6,509 nt of DNA from Negativicutes bacterium (GTDB taxonomy: Bacteria > Bacillota > Negativicutes > SKW292), in assembly GCA_026416215.1 (NCBI GenBank), contig JAOAFP010000081.1, forward strand, positions 1 to 6,509. Reading direction: 5' to 3'. A program made the position numbers and the translations under genes. Each line of letters opens with the position of its first letter. The first letter of the stretch is position 1. The notes under the pieces are model-generated. The model saw only the letters and a program-made list of their open reading frames with translations. It was not told the origin of the DNA and ran no database searches. This document shows positions 5,736 through 6,509 of the stretch, piece by piece.

Positions 5736-6509
5736 ATGGCTGCAAATCTGGTCGACGTCGCGTTCTTAAGCCTTGGGTGCAAGGTAAATCAGGTTGAAAA
5801 GTCAGCCTGGCAGTGCCAGATTGAAAGGAACGGTCGCTACCGGGTGGTTGACTACCGGTCGTCTGGCAGCCAGCCGCAGGTTGTGGTTGTAAACACCTGT
5901 GCAGTGACCGCCACGAGCGCAAAAAAGTCTCAGCAGCTTATTAACCGGGTAAGGCGGGAAAATCCAGCCGCCCTGATACTGGTAATGGGTTGCTGGGGCG
6001 AACTGATCCGCCAGCAGCGGCAGTTTCAGCCCGCCGTCGGCGATGACTGCCGGCTGTGGTACATCGGTAATTATGGCAAGCACCGCCTCGCCGAGACACT
6101 GGATAAGCTGTTGGCCGGAGTACCGGAAACGGACCGGCCGGACCGGCGCCGGTCGGTAGAATATGACGAGCTGGGTTATTCGCAGTTTCCCGGCCGAAAA
6201 TCCAGAGCTTTCGTCAAAATTCAGGACGGTTGCGACTCAGGTTGCACCTACTGTATAATCCCCCGGTTGCGTGGAAATTCCCGGTCGCGGTCGGCCGAAG
6301 CGATACTGGCCGAGGTGGGGAATGCTGTGGCCAGGGGATACGGGGAGGTAGTGATTACCGGCATTAACATCGGCCAGTACTACGATCACGGGCGAGACTG
6401 GCACCTGGCTGAACTTCTGAATTCGATCTGTGGGCTTCCCGGTGAGTTCAGGGTGCGGCTGGGGGCGCTGGAGGTAATGGAAATCAGCGAGGGACTACTT
6501 TCTATGTTT
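5736..6509 (+). CDS. mtaB: tRNA t6A37 methylthiotransferase MtaB (3' partial)
   Basis: An open frame from ATG 5736 runs off the right edge: 258 residues of a family of about 430-450. MtaB is a radical SAM enzyme with two iron-sulfur clusters that converts t6A37 to ms2t6A37 in ANN-decoding tRNAs. The N-terminal UPF0004 domain carries the three auxiliary cluster cysteines: C15 in SLGCKVNQ, C55 in NTCAVT and C86 in MGCW. The radical SAM domain opens with SRAFVKIQDGC and has the CxxxCxxC motif (C166, C170, C173) in GCDSGCTYCIIPRLRG. It continues with GYGEVVITGINIGQY and ends at the window edge in GALEVMEISEGLLSMF. The LGCKVNQ and CIIPxxRG forms fit MtaB (YqeV) better than MiaB or RimO. The missing part should include the rest of the barrel and the TRAM domain. 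The start lies one base after the rsmE stop (TAAAATG), with a weak G-rich ribosome binding site (5719-5725). Confidence 0.93.
   Translation, partial: MAANLVDVAFLSLGCKVNQVEKSAWQCQIERNGRYRVVDYRSSGSQPQVVVVNTCAVTATSAKKSQQLINRVRRENPAALILVMGCWGELIRQQRQFQPAVGDDCRLWYIGNYGKHRLAETLDKLLAGVPETDRPDRRRSVEYDELGYSQFPGRKSRAFVKIQDGCDSGCTYCIIPRLRGNSRSRSAEAILAEVGNAVARGYGEVVITGINIGQYYDHGRDWHLAELLNSICGLPGEFRVRLGALEVMEISEGLLSMF

Noticed and set aside
6131..6157. CCGG-rich palindromic stretch (ACCGGC/GCCGGT and neighbours)
   Set aside because: It lies in the Arg/Pro/Asp-rich linker of MtaB, and similar CCGG motifs are frequent across this GC-rich window, so it reflects composition.

Overview
The window is a compact bacterial chromosomal segment with every gene on the + strand. 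It most resembles a Bacillota (Firmicutes) genome of moderately high GC. The strongest evidence is the trio rplU-prp-rpmA. The L27 protein carries the N-terminal extension ending in QFF|A that is typical of Bacillota, and the dedicated cysteine protease Prp lies between the two ribosomal protein genes. A Clostridia, Peptococcaceae or Negativicutes-like host is a reasonable guess, but the species cannot be named from this sequence.

Layout: (1) Positions 2-1513 hold three consecutive minor pilin or pseudopilin genes. The first is cut by the left edge. Each has a G|(F/L)(T/S)LVE prepilin peptidase site followed by a hydrophobic helix. The order looks like FimT/GspH, PilV/GspI, PilW/GspJ. (2) Positions 1514-1720 are non-coding. 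They hold an inverted repeat, a near-perfect housekeeping promoter (TTGACA-17-TAGAAT) and a leader of about 95 nt that probably belongs to the L21 regulatory leader class. (3) Positions 1721-2776 hold rplU, prp and rpmA, closed by a strong intrinsic terminator. (4) Positions 2790-6509 hold obg, prmA, rsmE and mtaB, which overlap or nearly touch. mtaB runs off the right edge. The obg ribosome binding site directly abuts the terminator's T-tract.

From position 1721 onward everything serves the ribosome or tRNA: two 50S proteins (L21, L27), the protease that matures L27, the 50S-assembly GTPase Obg, the L11 methyltransferase PrmA, the 16S rRNA m3U1498 methyltransferase RsmE, and the tRNA ms2t6A37 methylthiotransferase MtaB. 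Joining obg directly to prmA-rsmE-mtaB merges two blocks that are usually separate in Bacillota: rplU-prp-rpmA-obg, and dnaJ-prmA-rsmE-mtaB.

I saw no mobile element, CRISPR array, tRNA, rRNA or new system. The window is mainly well-known housekeeping genes. The points worth a second look are the regulation at the rpmA/obg boundary, the obg-prmA fusion of gene blocks, substitutions in RsmE, and the pilin cluster next to a ribosomal operon.
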